Below are positions 12,849-24,245 of a stretch of DNA of 64,000 bases, piece after piece. The notes under the pieces were generated by a model. It did no database searches and was not told the origin of the DNA. It saw only the letters and a list, made by a program, of their open reading frames with translations. Numbering within the stretch: the stretch's first letter is position 1; every line of letters starts with the position of its first letter. Source of the DNA: Rapana venosa (lineage: Eukaryota > Mollusca > Gastropoda > Neogastropoda > Muricidae); contig CM054140.1 in NCBI GenBank assembly GCA_028751875.1, forward strand, positions 14,554,247 through 14,618,246. The letters run 5' to 3'. The position numbers were made by a program, and so were the translations under genes.

Positions 12849-14308
12849 GTTGGTGTGTGTGTTGTTTGGTTTTCTTCTTTGTTCTGCATTGGCATCAGAC
12901 TTTGATGATTCAGTGAAAAAGTTTTTAAAAATTTTATTTGTTGTTTTTTCTAGTTTTATTTTATATTTGTTTGTCGTTGTTGTTGGGTGTTTTTTAGAGA
13001 GAGAGGAGAGAGTACAAGATGAAAGAAATCTGATTAGCGTCTTAGATTGAGTTAGGTAATCTTTTAGTGATGAAGGTTTTAAACAAACAGATAAATTGCT
13101 TTGCCAAACACTTGGGTTTTGTGTTTTTACTTGTTTGTTCTTTTATAGTGTTCCTATATTTAAGAAAAGTGTACAAAGTGTGCATGTTGAGTAAGGGGGG
13201 GTTGGGGGTGGATGAGTTGAGAGGAGAAGTGACCTAATGCATCCTCATGTGTGTTGTGTGTGTGTGTGTGTGCGTGTGTGTTAGTGGGGATGGGGTAGAC
13301 TAGGTAAGAGGAGATGAAACTTAATTCCTCTCTGTGCGTGTGTTTGTGTGTGTGTGAGAGGTGGTGTAGAACAGGTAAAAATTATGAGTAACGTTATCAT
13401 ACCAAAAGTTGCTAGTCTGTAGTTGCATGTGAAGCATAAGCGTTTGTGTAGCAGGCGATGGCTGCATATTTCAAGTTGCCTCTGCTTCATACTTCAGAGG
13501 ATGGTTGGGGGGGGTTTTTTGGTTTGTATGTTAAAGGATGATACTTTCCATCCTCCCCCTTTTTTGTGTGTGTGTGTGCATTGAGTAATTGTAATAATAA
13601 GATATAAGTTGTAATATTGGATGGAAATGTTAAAATATGTGCATATGCGACACCTGTGTGAGAAAGTAATAACTGAAACCATGTTGAATGATGGAAAAAA
13701 TATATCTTTCTGGGATTTCTTTTTTCCTTTTTTTTTGGGGGGGGGGGTGTTGGTGTGTGTGTTGTTTGGTTTTCTTCTTTGTTCTGCATTGGCATCAGAC
13801 TTTGATGATTCAGTGAAAAAGTTTTTAAAAATTTTATTTGTTGTTTTTTCTAGTTTTATTTTATATTTGTTTGTCGTTGTTGTTGGGGTTTTTTTAGAGA
13901 GAGAGGAGAGAGTACAAGATGAAAGAAATCTGATTAGCGTCTTAGATTGAGTTAGGTAATCTTTTAGTGTGAAGGTTTTAAACAAACAGATAAATTGCTT
14001 TGCCAAACACTTGGGTTTTGTGTTTTTACTTGTTTGTTCTTATAGTGTCCTATATTTAAGAAAAGTGTACAAATGTGCATGTTGAGTAAGGGGGTGGGTT
14101 GGGGGGTGGGTGAATGAGTTGAGAGGAGAAGTGACCTAATGCCTCCTCATGTGTGTTTGTGTGGTGTGTGCGTGTTTTGTGGGGATGGGGTAGATTAGGT
14201 CAGAGGAGATGAAACTGAATTCCTCCGTGGTGTGTGTTGTGTGTGTGTGTGTTTTGGGGATGGTGGGGGGATAGACTAGGTAAGAGGAGATGAGACTTCA
14301 TTCCTCCT

Positions 14309-14351
<43 letters not shown>

Positions 14352-15166
14352 TGCGTGTGGTGTGTGTGTGTGCGTGTGTGTGTGTGTGTTTTGGGGGTGG
14401 GTGGGGGTAGACTAGGTAAGAGGAGATGAGACTTATTCCTCCTCTGTGTGTGTGTGTGTGTGTGTGGTGCTGTGCATGGATGAAATCTGTATGATGGGAC
14501 ACCTGGAAAAATCATTGTCAATGTATAAAGATCAAAAGTTGTAATATTGATGGAAATTAGTTAAATATTTTGGACACATGTTGGCTTGAGAAAGTAACAC
14601 TGCAACCTTGTGAATGATGGAAAAAATATATCTTTCTGGGATTTCTTTTTTTCCTTTTTTTTGGGGGGTGGGTGGGGGGGGGGGGGGGGGGTGTTGGTGT
14701 GTGTGTTGTTTGGTTTTCTTCTTTGTTCTGCATTGGCATCAGACTTTGATGATTCAGTGAAAAAGTTTTTAAAATTTTATTTGTTGTTTTTTCTAGTTTT
14801 ATTTTATATTTGTTTGTCGTTGTTGTTGGGGGTTTTTTAGAGAGAGAGGAGAGAGTACAAGATGAAAGAAATCTGATTACCGTCTTAGATTGAGTTAGGT
14901 AATCTTTTAGTGTGAAGGTTTTAAACAAACAGATAAATTGCTTTGCCAAACACTTGGGTTTTGTGTTTTTACTTGTTTGTTCTTATAGTGTCCTATATTT
15001 AAGAAAAGTGTACAAACGTGCATGTTGAGTAAGGGGGTGGGTTGGGGGGTGGGTGAATGAGTTGAGAGGAGAAGTGACCTAATGCCTCCTCATGTGTGTT
15101 TGTGTGTGTGTGCGTGTTTTGTGGGGGATGGGGTAGATTAGGTCAGAGGAGATGAAACTGAATTCC

Positions 15167-15206
<40 letters not shown>

Positions 15207-15419
15207 GGGGATGGGTGGGGATAGACTAGGTAAGAGGAGATGAGACTTCATTCCTCCTCATGTGTGCATGGTGTGTGTGTTGTGTGTGTGTTTTTGTGTG
15301 TGTGCGTGTGTGTGTGTGTTTTGGGGGGGGGGGGGGGTAGACTAGGTAAGAGGAGATGAGACTTCATTCCTCCTCGTGTGTGTGTGTGTGCGTGTGCGTG
15401 TGCATGGATGAAATCTGTA

Positions 15420-16106
15420 TGATGGGACACCTGGAAAAACCATTTAAGTCAAACTGTTATCAGAGACCAAAAGTTGTTGTTAAAGACTACAGAAATCCTC
15501 AGGCAGTTTTTGTGGACAAGCAGTAGTTGGCTTGCATAATTTTTCCAAGTTGCCAGTTGTGCTGCATATAATCTAAGAGAGTGTAAGAGCTTTGTTTGTA
15601 TTCATTTTATTTTACTTTTTTTTTTTAATGCTGTGAATTATTGTCATGCAGATTGTGTTGAATTGGGAGTAAGTTGTGATATTGACGGAAATGTTAACTT
15701 AAGTACACATGTGACGCCTTTGTCAGAAAGTAATGACAAAACCATGTTGAATGATGGAAAGAAATATGTATTTCTGGGGGTATTTTTGGACGGTTTTTTG
15801 CATGTGTTCTTTGGTTTTTCTTCTTTGTGCTATATTGGCATGAAAGTTAATGTAGATCTAGTTAAAAAGAGCTTTATTTTATAACTTTTTTGTTTTTGTT
15901 TCTGTGTTTTTGTTTTCAGAGATTCGGAAAGAGAGAGGGGTGGGGAGTGGGTGGGAAATGTGTGTTGAATTTATGAAAGAAAAGAAGTCTTAAGAAGTCT
16001 TTTTACTATCTTCGATTTAAAAAAATGTGCAAGTGTACATGTTGACCATGCGCAAGGTTGGGGGTTGGGGTATGGTGGTAATGAGTTGAGAGAAGTGACA
16101 TAATGC

Positions 16107-16151
<45 letters not shown>

Positions 16152-16240
16152 TGTGTGAAAGTCAAGTCAAAGTTTTATTTTCAGATGGTACATTGAATAA
16201 GCAGTGCATTTCCTTTTTTCATCAAGCCATCTGTGTGTGT
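15420..16240. repeat. Satellite variant, copy 2 of an approximately 800-bp duplicated segment
   Basis: This carries the same series of variant blocks as 5420-6215, including GATGGTACATTGAATAAGCA and CATCAAGCCATCT. It is flanked by the standard unit on both sides, so it shows the uninterrupted form of the left copy, which is cut by the LINE. Confidence 0.75.
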
Positions 16241-17499
16241 GTGTTGTGTGTGTGTGTGTGTGTGTGTGTTTGTGTGTGTGTTTTAAAGGGTGAGGGGAGG
16301 GGGTTGTGATAGGTGAGAGGAGAAAAGCCCAAATGCCCTATTGTGTGTATGTGTGTGTGTGTGTGTTTTGTGGGGATTTTTTTTGGGGGTGGTGGTGGTG
16401 GTGATTAGTTTTGAGGAGATAAAAACTTAGTGCTTCCTTGTGGGGTTTTTGTGACAAGCATTTTTTGTGGGGGGGGGGGTAGATAGATGAGGGAGTGAAC
16501 TGAATGCCTCCCATGTGTGTTGTGTGTGTGTGTGCATGGGTATGTGTTGTTTGTGCTGGTGTGGTGTGTGTGGTTTTTTGGGGGTTTTGGGGGGTAGGGG
16601 TAGATAGGTAAGAGGATGGATTCATGCCTCCTATGTGTGTGTGTGTGGGAGAGAGAGGATCTGTGTTATGTGCAACCGGGAAAAAAATGAAAGCATTTTG
16701 GGATACAATGACAAAAGTGTCAAGCCTGAATTTTATGAAGCCTTAGACATTTTTGCAGACAACCAGAGTTGTTTCCCCATAATTTTTTTCAGATTTGTCA
16801 GTCATGACTAAAAGGGCAAGGGAAAATGTGTGACAGGGGGTTTTTTGGGGTTTTTTTTGTTTGTTTTTTTGTTGGGGTTGGTTTTGCGGGGGGGGGGGGG
16901 GGGGGGATTCTTTCTTCTTTTTTTTGTTTTTGCTTGATTTAGTTATATGCAGGCATTTCGAATTGGAAATAGTGTGAAAATTGATGGAAATGTTAACATC
17001 CATCTCCTGTGGAGAGCTTTGTCGAAAGCATTGACAAAAACTTGTTGATTTAGTGAGGGAAATGATAAGGGGTTTTGGCGCTTTTTGTGTTGTGTGTTTT
17101 TTTTTTTTTTCGTGTCAGTTTTTTATTTGTTTTTTCTTTTTTTGTGTTGTATGGGGCATATAGTTTTAAAGACATTGTGTGGAAAGAATTTTTAAAAAAA
17201 TTGTTTTTTCGATTTTTTTTAAAGCTTGAGTTTGAATGTAAAGGGGGAAATACAAGTATAGAAATGGCATTTTTAAAAATCACATGAAAGAACAGTTAGC
17301 TGTTTTGGTTTGTTTTGTTGGTTTTTTTGGGTTTTTGTGTGCTTGTATCTGTGGGAGTTTTATGTCTATATATGTATGCTGTGATTGAAATGGAATTTTT
17401 TGGGGAATGTTGTTTATATAGAAGTGTTTTCCGGGAATCTGTGGGGCAGTGAAGATGAAAGAAAGGGAATGATGTATTCTGTGTGGATTCATTGCGCAG

Positions 17500-17765
17500 A
17501 ATTTACTCCCCTCCCCCAAAAAAAAAGGGGGGGGGGGGGGAGGGGGAAAAAAAGAAATGAAAGAAAAGAAAGAGAAAGAAAAAAGTCACAAAAAAAGAAG
17601 AGAAAAAGAAAGAATGAAAGAAAAAAAAAAATTGGGGAAAAAAAAGGAAAAAAAAAAAAATCAAAAAAAGGGGGGAAAAAGAAAGAAAATGAAAGAAAAA
17701 AAAAAAAAAAGGAAAAAAAAAAGCCTTCTCAAAGAAAACAAAAGTATTATCGAGAAAAAAAAATA
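17500..17765 (+). repeat. Purine-rich tract (A/G, about 265 bp)
   Basis: The plus strand is almost all A and G from about 17517 to 17765, opening with a G-run and continuing as GAAA/GAAAAA motifs. The Lys/Glu-rich open frames across it are a composition effect. Several A and G runs may be length errors. Confidence 0.8.
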
Positions 17766-17769
17766 TGAA

Positions 17770-19740
17770 ATGTGTGTATCATGTTCTGCATTTTTGTGTT
17801 TAATGCATTTTTATTGTTGTTTTTAGTTATAAAGGAATTTGGTATAAAAAACAATCAGTTAAGAGCCTGGGGAGTGGGGGGGGTGGTTTTGCCCAAGAAG
17901 AGAGTGAAAGAGCCCCAGCTAAAAAAAGGTGGCCTGTTTTGTTTTTTTTTTTATGGTGACAAAACTGTCGTGGCATAGTGTTAATGTGGTTTTGTAAGAA
18001 AAAAGAATGTGGTAATGTATCGTACTTGATGGTGATAAGAAAAAGAAGAGGGTAATAGTATAATATTCTACTCTGGCCCCCAATTTAATTTGTAGTAATT
18101 ACGAATTGTAATAATGATGAAAATTTAATTACTTAATTAGTATCATCATCATCATCACTATGGTTGTCAGAGTACTAAGCTGTTTCTTACTTATTTTGCA
18201 TATTTTCTTACTTAAAAATCAGGCTTCTTTCTCAAAGAAGAGCATTATTACCACAGTACAGTGCCATTTAAAAAAAAACACCTGAATGTGTATCGTGTGC
18301 TCTTGATAGTGGGTTTTTACTGCAGTTCAGTCATGCAGGAAAAATTAGTGCATTACACATTACTTATGTTCAACACTTTAAAAAAAAAAATGACACTGTA
18401 AATTGTTAGGAAAAAACCAAAGGGGACCCTCTAATAGGAAAATGTGATGAAGATGAGCTGATTAGTCATTTAGGGCCCTGGGAGATGTGGGGGGGTTTAG
18501 GGAAAAAAAATGAAAATTAAACAAAAAAATGTTGTAATAAGGGACTTTCTTTTTTTCTTGAGCGTTTTCCCTTTCCCCCTTTATGGGAAAAACAAAGACT
18601 GTACTTTAAATAAAAAAGAAAGTCACTAGTACTTAGCGGTCAATTGCACATTTTTAATTGAAGAAAAATAGAGTTTTGGGCAATGTATTGAACATCGTTC
18701 CGAAAGGAAAAAAAAAAACCAAAAAAATTACTACCACACAATAATACAGCTTTTTAGCGCAGCATGCAGCGCGCACACACACACCCCACACACCCCAAAA
18801 CCACCACACACACACCCAAAAATTTTATATATATTATATTATATATTATATAAACTTTGGGAAGAATCTTTCCATTTTATGCAGTTAACTGCAATTTAAA
18901 AAAGCTTTCACTTTTTGCTTGACATTCCACGAATCATAAACGTATCTTATGTTGTTGATTCAAAGGCCCAGTTTTTTTCTTCGCTTTTCAGGCGGGAAAA
19001 AGCTAGAAGATCTTTTTATAAAATTAACATTCTCGCCCTTTTTTAAATTTATGAGGTCCGAAAAATTTTTTTGGGATCCATCGCATTCCAAGGTGACACA
19101 GCTGGCGGAAAGGAAATTTAAACTGTGCATATGCCCTGACTTTCCTTATTTGTTCATGAGAGTTAAAAATAGTCAAGAATGCATGCGGGAAACATGTTGG
19201 GAAAAAAACAAATAGAGTGGGTATCGTTCTGTAATTCCTTTTTTTAGACCTTGGGAATATTCTTCGTTCCCATTTTTTGGACATTCAAAAATGACCTGAG
19301 AAAAATAATCTGTTTTTTACAGACGAACGATGCATTTGGGCAAATTAGTAGAAATGTATGCTTATGTGAAAAACAATCTCAAATATTCTATTCTTCCGGA
19401 TGTCAGTTTTTGAATGTTTTGACTTTATGAAAAATTCCTTGGATAAGGTTTTCAAAAAACAATAATTGCTATGTGAAAATCACGTTGGCGTTTAAAGCAG
19501 TGCCCCATTAAAAATCTGTAGCATAATTTTGTGAGGCATTCAACAGCCCCCTTTCCTAGGGATGAACATTTCCCCCTTGTCTTTATTAAAAAACATTTGA
19601 GTTGTTTTCAAAATTTTGATTGTTTTTTCATTTTTTCGTGTGTTGACTCTTGTTATGTTTTTTAGTTTTACATTTCCCATTGTTCATTTTTTTCCCAAAA
19701 CAGTTCATACCTCCCCTTTTTTGTCTAATATCATTGTGGA
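17770..19740. other. Unassigned AT-rich stretch
   Basis: I see no convincing gene, exon series or repeat family here. It holds a TCATCATCATCATC microsatellite near 18145 and a CA-rich then TA-rich tract at about 18770-18860. Open frames near 18949-19284 lack recognisable motifs and overlap on both strands. Confidence 0.5.
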
Positions 19741-19784
19741 ATGACAAAAAATCGAAAAAACACCCCAAAGGCAGATGTGCACAC

Positions 19785-20215
19785 ATGGAGCTATCGAGAG
19801 CACATCCCCCCGGTTCTGTTTGGCTGCGCAACACGTGTCCGGAATCCGCCATCTTGGTTTTTCGTTGCTGGGACAGAAGGCCCTTGGTATTGTTTGTAGT
19901 GAAAATTTCCCCGTTTTAGGAAACAAAAGAGTTTAGTTTACACAGTGGCAAGATTGAACGTCAAGAAGTCTTCAACTTGAACTTAATCGTTGCCGTTTTC
20001 GTTGTTGAGTACATGAATTTTTAAGTAAAAGTCGAAAACGGTTACTTTATCACCTTCAATATAACTGAAGCATAGAATAGAGGGTTTCCCTGAAAGGGCG
20101 AGTTGACAAAGGGGCACTTTTTATTAGCGGACGCAAAACAAGAGGCGGATTGGGGACCGTGATTGCAGCAGAAATCAGAAGGGGGGGCTGTGCTCTCGAT
20201 AGCTTCATGTTGCAT
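19785..20215. repeat. Imperfect inverted repeat, about 100-bp arms around about 220 bp
   Basis: The plus-strand arm at 19785-19895 contains GAGCTATCGAGAGCACA, then AATCCGCC and TTCGTTGCTGGG. The reverse complement of about 20115-20215 contains GAAGCTATCGAGAGCACA, AATCCGCC and TTGCGTCCGC. The arms face each other, as in a foldback or MITE-like element. No target-site duplication was resolved and the sequence quality is only moderate. Confidence 0.6.
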
Positions 20216-20229
20216 GCACGACGTGTGTC

Positions 20230-21740
20230 ACATACACAGACGCGCGGCGTGCCACACACAACACACATATTAACTTTAGTAGGAATTTTTTAAACGATGT
20301 GTTTTCAAGGGTTTTTTAAAATGAAGAAAAAAAAAACCCTTATACTGCCCAGTAAGGTAGTGGCCTAGTTCTTTTAAATTTTTTTTTTAAAAATTAAGTG
20401 TAGCAGCATTTGTCGGCTGGTTTGTTCAGAGTATGCAACTTTCAGAATTCAGAATGTCTAAAATTAGGTAGGCTTACATAATAATAATAATGTAGGGAAA
20501 TTTATTAGCCCTGAATCTTTTTAAAGCAACAAATCAAAGCGCTCAGATTTCATTTCATACCCTTTAAGTACGCGATTTCTTCCGTAAAAAATTGGGCTGC
20601 TCTCCCGGGGAGGGGCGGGGAGGCGTGGCCCAAGAGCAGCGCCACCCATTTTTTTTTCTTTTTCATGTTGAAATACATAGTAATGTTAAGTTGTGGAGCT
20701 TATAGATTCAGACATTTCCCAATTTCAGTTTGGGGGATGTGGGGGAATAGGAGGTAACAGTTAGTAATGAAATATATATAAAGAAAAGTGTTTTGTTTGT
20801 CCTCTCTGTGTGATTCATTTTGGGGGGAAAGTTTGAATCATGAAAAGTCTTCTCTTCCGAAACACTGTGCAGGTCAGAGGGGCTGTTAGACCAGAAACTG
20901 GATGTAGGAGAATGCCAATGTCAGCTTAAAAATTTGCCCATAAATATGTGGTGTTGGGGGGGCCCACATAGTGTAAGGGGTTTAAAATCTTCTAAATTCT
21001 GAGTAAGCTGGGACGTTTTTGTTTTTGTGGCTTTTGTGGTGCAGGGGTGTTTTATGATATGGGTGCACCAAATAAATTTTTGTTTATATGTGAAAAAGAG
21101 TATTGTCCTTTGATTGCCCCAGTTGTGTTTGCCGGGCCCCAGTTGCCAGTGTTTACATCATGTGAAAAAAAAAGTTTGGTCGTAAAAATGGTCAGCAAAA
21201 AGTAGAGATTTGTTTACCTGTTGTAAAGAGGGGAGATAGATTCCTCCCTCTCTGCAGCCACCCAGAGCTGTGAAGGAACCAAAATACCCGGGAAGTGGCC
21301 TCTATAAAGGCTATTTATTCTAAAATTCATTGTGGAGAAAAAGTGTGGTTTTTGGAAAAAAGTCAGATTTACCACAAAAGGAAGCAGAGTCTCACAAAAA
21401 TACTGGTCTGTCCTTTTGGTCTCTTGGTTTTCCTTGCAACGTTGCTTATGCAGGGGGGGAAGCTAGGACCATCCCAACCTGGTGATACAAAGTGTTTGGA
21501 GTATGGTAGTGCCCCAAAATCCAGTTTTGTTTTTCAGGTTACAGAAAGTAGTTTTGGTTTGGGCTCGCTGCGGGAGTTATTGTTTTTGGGAAGCATCCCT
21601 GGGGGGGGGTTTTTTGGTGGCCTGTTTGTGGAGGAAAACATTGGGCAAGTGAAAGAATCTTGTATCTGATTCCTATCTAGAAGGGAAATACCTGAAAAAA
21701 AGTTGTGTGGGAATGAGGAATTAGGAAAACATTTTACAAT
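20230..21740. other. Unassigned stretch
   Basis: No gene or repeat family is recognised. A 124-codon open frame at 21295-21669 (plus) shows no known motif and includes G-run-derived Gly/Phe stretches, so I do not call it. Confidence 0.45.
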
Positions 21741-21835
21741 AAAACTTTTCTGGTGTAGCATCCAGTAAGGGGCTGAGCTTCTGTGTTGAGAGCAGAAACC
21801 AGTAGTCCTTTTTTTGTGATGTTCCACAGAACATC
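21740..21835 (-). mobile_element. Short fragment similar to sequence at 33047-33120 (possible Penelope 5' region)
   Basis: GTAGCATCCAGTAAGGGG and GAGAGCAGAAACC here pair with GTAGCATCTAATGGGG and GAGAGCGGAAACC at 33.05-33.1 kb, in the same order and orientation. The second copy adjoins the Penelope-like N-terminal coding region, so this may be a stray piece of the same element. Confidence 0.4.
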
Positions 21836-21959
21836 ATTTTAAACTTCCAAATAGAATCAGGCATTTTCCCTCTGATATGAATAAAGATATCATGCTTTTG
21901 TTACTAAGAACACAGTTGTTTTATGGAGCCTGTTTTGGTTTTTATCTCATTTCATGTTT

Positions 21960-22815
21960 TGTTGATGTGGTTTCTCCTACAACACAGTGACTGTCTTGGA
22001 TTGACCCTTATGATTGGCCTGGGTGTTTATACAAGGAAGGACAGTAGAGTTGGTTTTAAGCCCTATTTTAATCTGTTTACAGTTAAACAGTTATAATCTG
22101 AGGGTTATATTTTAATTTGTTTATAGCTGCACACGTTTTTATTGAGTTTTAAAAAAATTTTCGAGGTTCACCCCTGATATGCCTCTGGGTCGACAGGGTA
22201 TAAACAACGGATTGGATGGAGGGGAGGTTTATACATGTACTGCAACAGCCTGATATGGCCTTGTGGTTGGCGGGGCTATAAAAAGGGAGGGGAGTGGGGA
22301 TTATAAATGCTACTGCAATAGCCCTGATATGGCCTTGTGGTTGGGGGGGCTATAAACAACAGGATGGGAGTGGAGGATTTAAATGCTATGCAATACCCCT
22401 GATATGGCCTCTGTGGTTAGCGGGGACTTAAATAACATGATTGAATTGGATTGAATAAAAACTTCTGGTTAAGTTTTACAAGACCTTGACGGGTTTGTGA
22501 TCTGATGACTTGAATTTTTCTGCTGCCTTTTCCCCGGCAATGCTAGATATATAAATCCTTTTGGGTGGGAAAGTTGTGTCTGTCGTTTGACCCCGCGGTC
22601 CCCCGGGGTTTTTTTGGGGGCTCTGTGGGCTGGGGCATGTCTGGGGTTCAGGGTTTTAATTTAGGGAAAGGGTTTGGGAAGGATAAATAGAAGGGGAAAT
22701 TTTTGGGGCTGTGCCACAGGGGCAATGGTCTTTTTGGGATATTTTTAGGCGTGGAGGTGGGGTAGGACCGGCGTGTCCCGTTTGCAGTTGAAGTGGCAGT
22801 TGAGTGCTCTTTTGG
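21960..22815 (-). mobile_element. LINE 3' end, copy 1 (C-terminus plus 3' UTR with 78-bp repeats)
   Basis: The minus strand from 22815 encodes the damaged end of a non-LTR ORF2; the same region is clear at 28.9-29.2 kb. The 3' UTR follows: GATTGAATTGGATTGAAT near 22440, three to four degenerate 78-bp repeats (CTGATATGGCCT core) at 22170-22450, then GTTGGTTTTAAG and GTGGTTTCTCCTAC to about 21960. Frames are broken by many G/C-run errors. This copy provides the uninterrupted version of the 3' UTR that another LINE has entered at 34.18 kb. Confidence 0.7.
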
Positions 22816-24245
22816 TGACTTGAAAGAAGTTATATATATTATATATATATATATAATTATATACACACAAGTGAAAAATAACAACCAGAAATTTTAAAAG
22901 TCCCCAAAATTTCGGCTTTCGCCCTTTCCTCGGTTTTTTTTTAATTATGATGTTGGAATGAGCAACTCAATTTAATCATTTTGAAATTTTTGGTGTGACT
23001 TTTTTAAAATGAACACCATCTGGACCATGTTAGAGAGAGAGAGGGGAGGAGGGGGGGGGGGTTTTTACCTGGGGCAATTTTGGTCATATAGTTAAAGTTA
23101 CACACACACACACAAACTTGCCGCCCACGCATAAACGCACGCTGCACACATTACACGCTATAACACACACTAACATCCTTTAGGAGCTATAAGCGAAGTC
23201 CCCGGGGGGGCCCCGCAGAAATCCGGCCCAACATCCAAAACCCCTTCCACCTTTCGGAAGAGTAGGCAAATTGTGCGCCCGTGCAAATGAATTAAACGAT
23301 GCCCATTCCATCATCCCCGAAGCAAAGGAATAAATAAATAGTAATTAACAATAAACACTCATGGCGCGGTGGGCCACCACACAACCAACACCACACACAC
23401 ACACACACACACAAGTCAAAATTGGGTATTTTTGGAGGGTTGTTCAAAGCAAGTTGCCAGGGTAGTGGAGTGGGAGGTGGCAAGTCAACGTATGTGTGGA
23501 GGCTTCAGGGGGGTCGCTGCAAATTGTGTTTCCCGAAAAAGTTCTCGGCGGGTCTGGCCTCGGGGTTGCCGTCTCGTTTAATCACCGGGACTTCCGTTTT
23601 GAGGGTCCGCCTGATTGAAGTGTTGGGGGCACTCTTGTGCCGGTGTTTTGGGGAGTCCTGCGGTGAGGTACAGCCTGGTTTTCAGGGCGTTTTTGGGTTT
23701 TGCCAACTACTGGAGTCCACAGAGGTTGCAGCTGGAGATAAACGTTTTTTTTGCTGCTACAAAAAGAAGGGTCTCTGATGGTGAATCTTCCCAGTGTGAA
23801 AAAATGGTGAAGGACTGCCCTCTAGTAGGTGGTTTCCCTGAGGTGGCAATTTTTTTGGGGCGCGAAACATACGATTACCAGGTGTTTCGTTTGTGGAGGC
23901 AGGGGAAAAATGGCATGAGTTGTTCCCTAATCCCGCATTTTCTCTCCCCACCAGGGGCTTGGGAACTGCTTCTTATTCTGGCACTGCAGGGAGGGTAGGC
24001 GATTGTCCGTAAAACCCTTTTGGATGGGGGGGTTTTGTGGATTATGGGTGATATACAGGAAAATCTGTGTTTTGGTTTTTTTTGTGTAAATTTGGGGGAG
24101 CCGGCGTGGAGTGGTTTTGCCGTGTTTTGCGGCCCTGATGAGGTGTAGGGTAGCCCCGATCCCGGGGGCATGGATTCCCTACTGGGCGTTCGAAGTTTGC
24201 TCTGTAGAACACAAGCGGCGTCTGCAAGAAATGTTCAAGGGATGT
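22815..24245 (-). mobile_element. Penelope-like element 3' half, copy A (badly degraded)
   Basis: The order matches copy C at 29.24-31.06 kb: a motif ATTTCGGCTTTCGCC (22906-22921), a GAGAGA/G-run, a GGTCATATAGTTAA block, CA-rich sequence, a SINE body (about 23165-23350), then GTTCAAAGCAAGTTGCCAGG and sequence homologous to the GIY-YIG endonuclease on the minus strand (about 23420-23930). Indels break every frame. It lies head-to-tail with copy B, a common arrangement for Penelope elements. Confidence 0.65.
23165..23350 (+). mobile_element. SINE body, copy in Penelope copy A
   Basis: It contains CCTTCCACCTTTCGGAAGAG, TAGGCAAATTGTGCG and AGCAAAGGAATAAATAAAT, the body shared by the other copies of this SINE family in the window. 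No tRNA-like head is present. Copies B and C carry it at the same place, so it was already inserted when the block multiplied. Confidence 0.65.

Larger units (their letters stand above)
11421..17060. repeat. Complex GT-rich satellite, right block (about 6 units)
   Basis: This is the same unit structure as at 1-6.35 kb, with block-one starts near 11446, 12433, 13364, 14494, 15423 and 16664. Spacing is 930-1240 bp. Units at 12.4 and 13.4 kb are nearly identical over TTGAATGATGGAAAAAATAT and the following 300 bp, pointing to recent homogenisation; the unit at 16.7 kb is strongly diverged. Cassettes of (GT)n plus TAGACTAGGTAAGAGGAGAT recur two to four times per unit. No gene is visible. Confidence 0.82.

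Noticed and set aside
17385..17826. Lys/Glu-rich plus-strand open frames
   Set aside because: Translation of an A/G tract with several doubtful run lengths; no domain.
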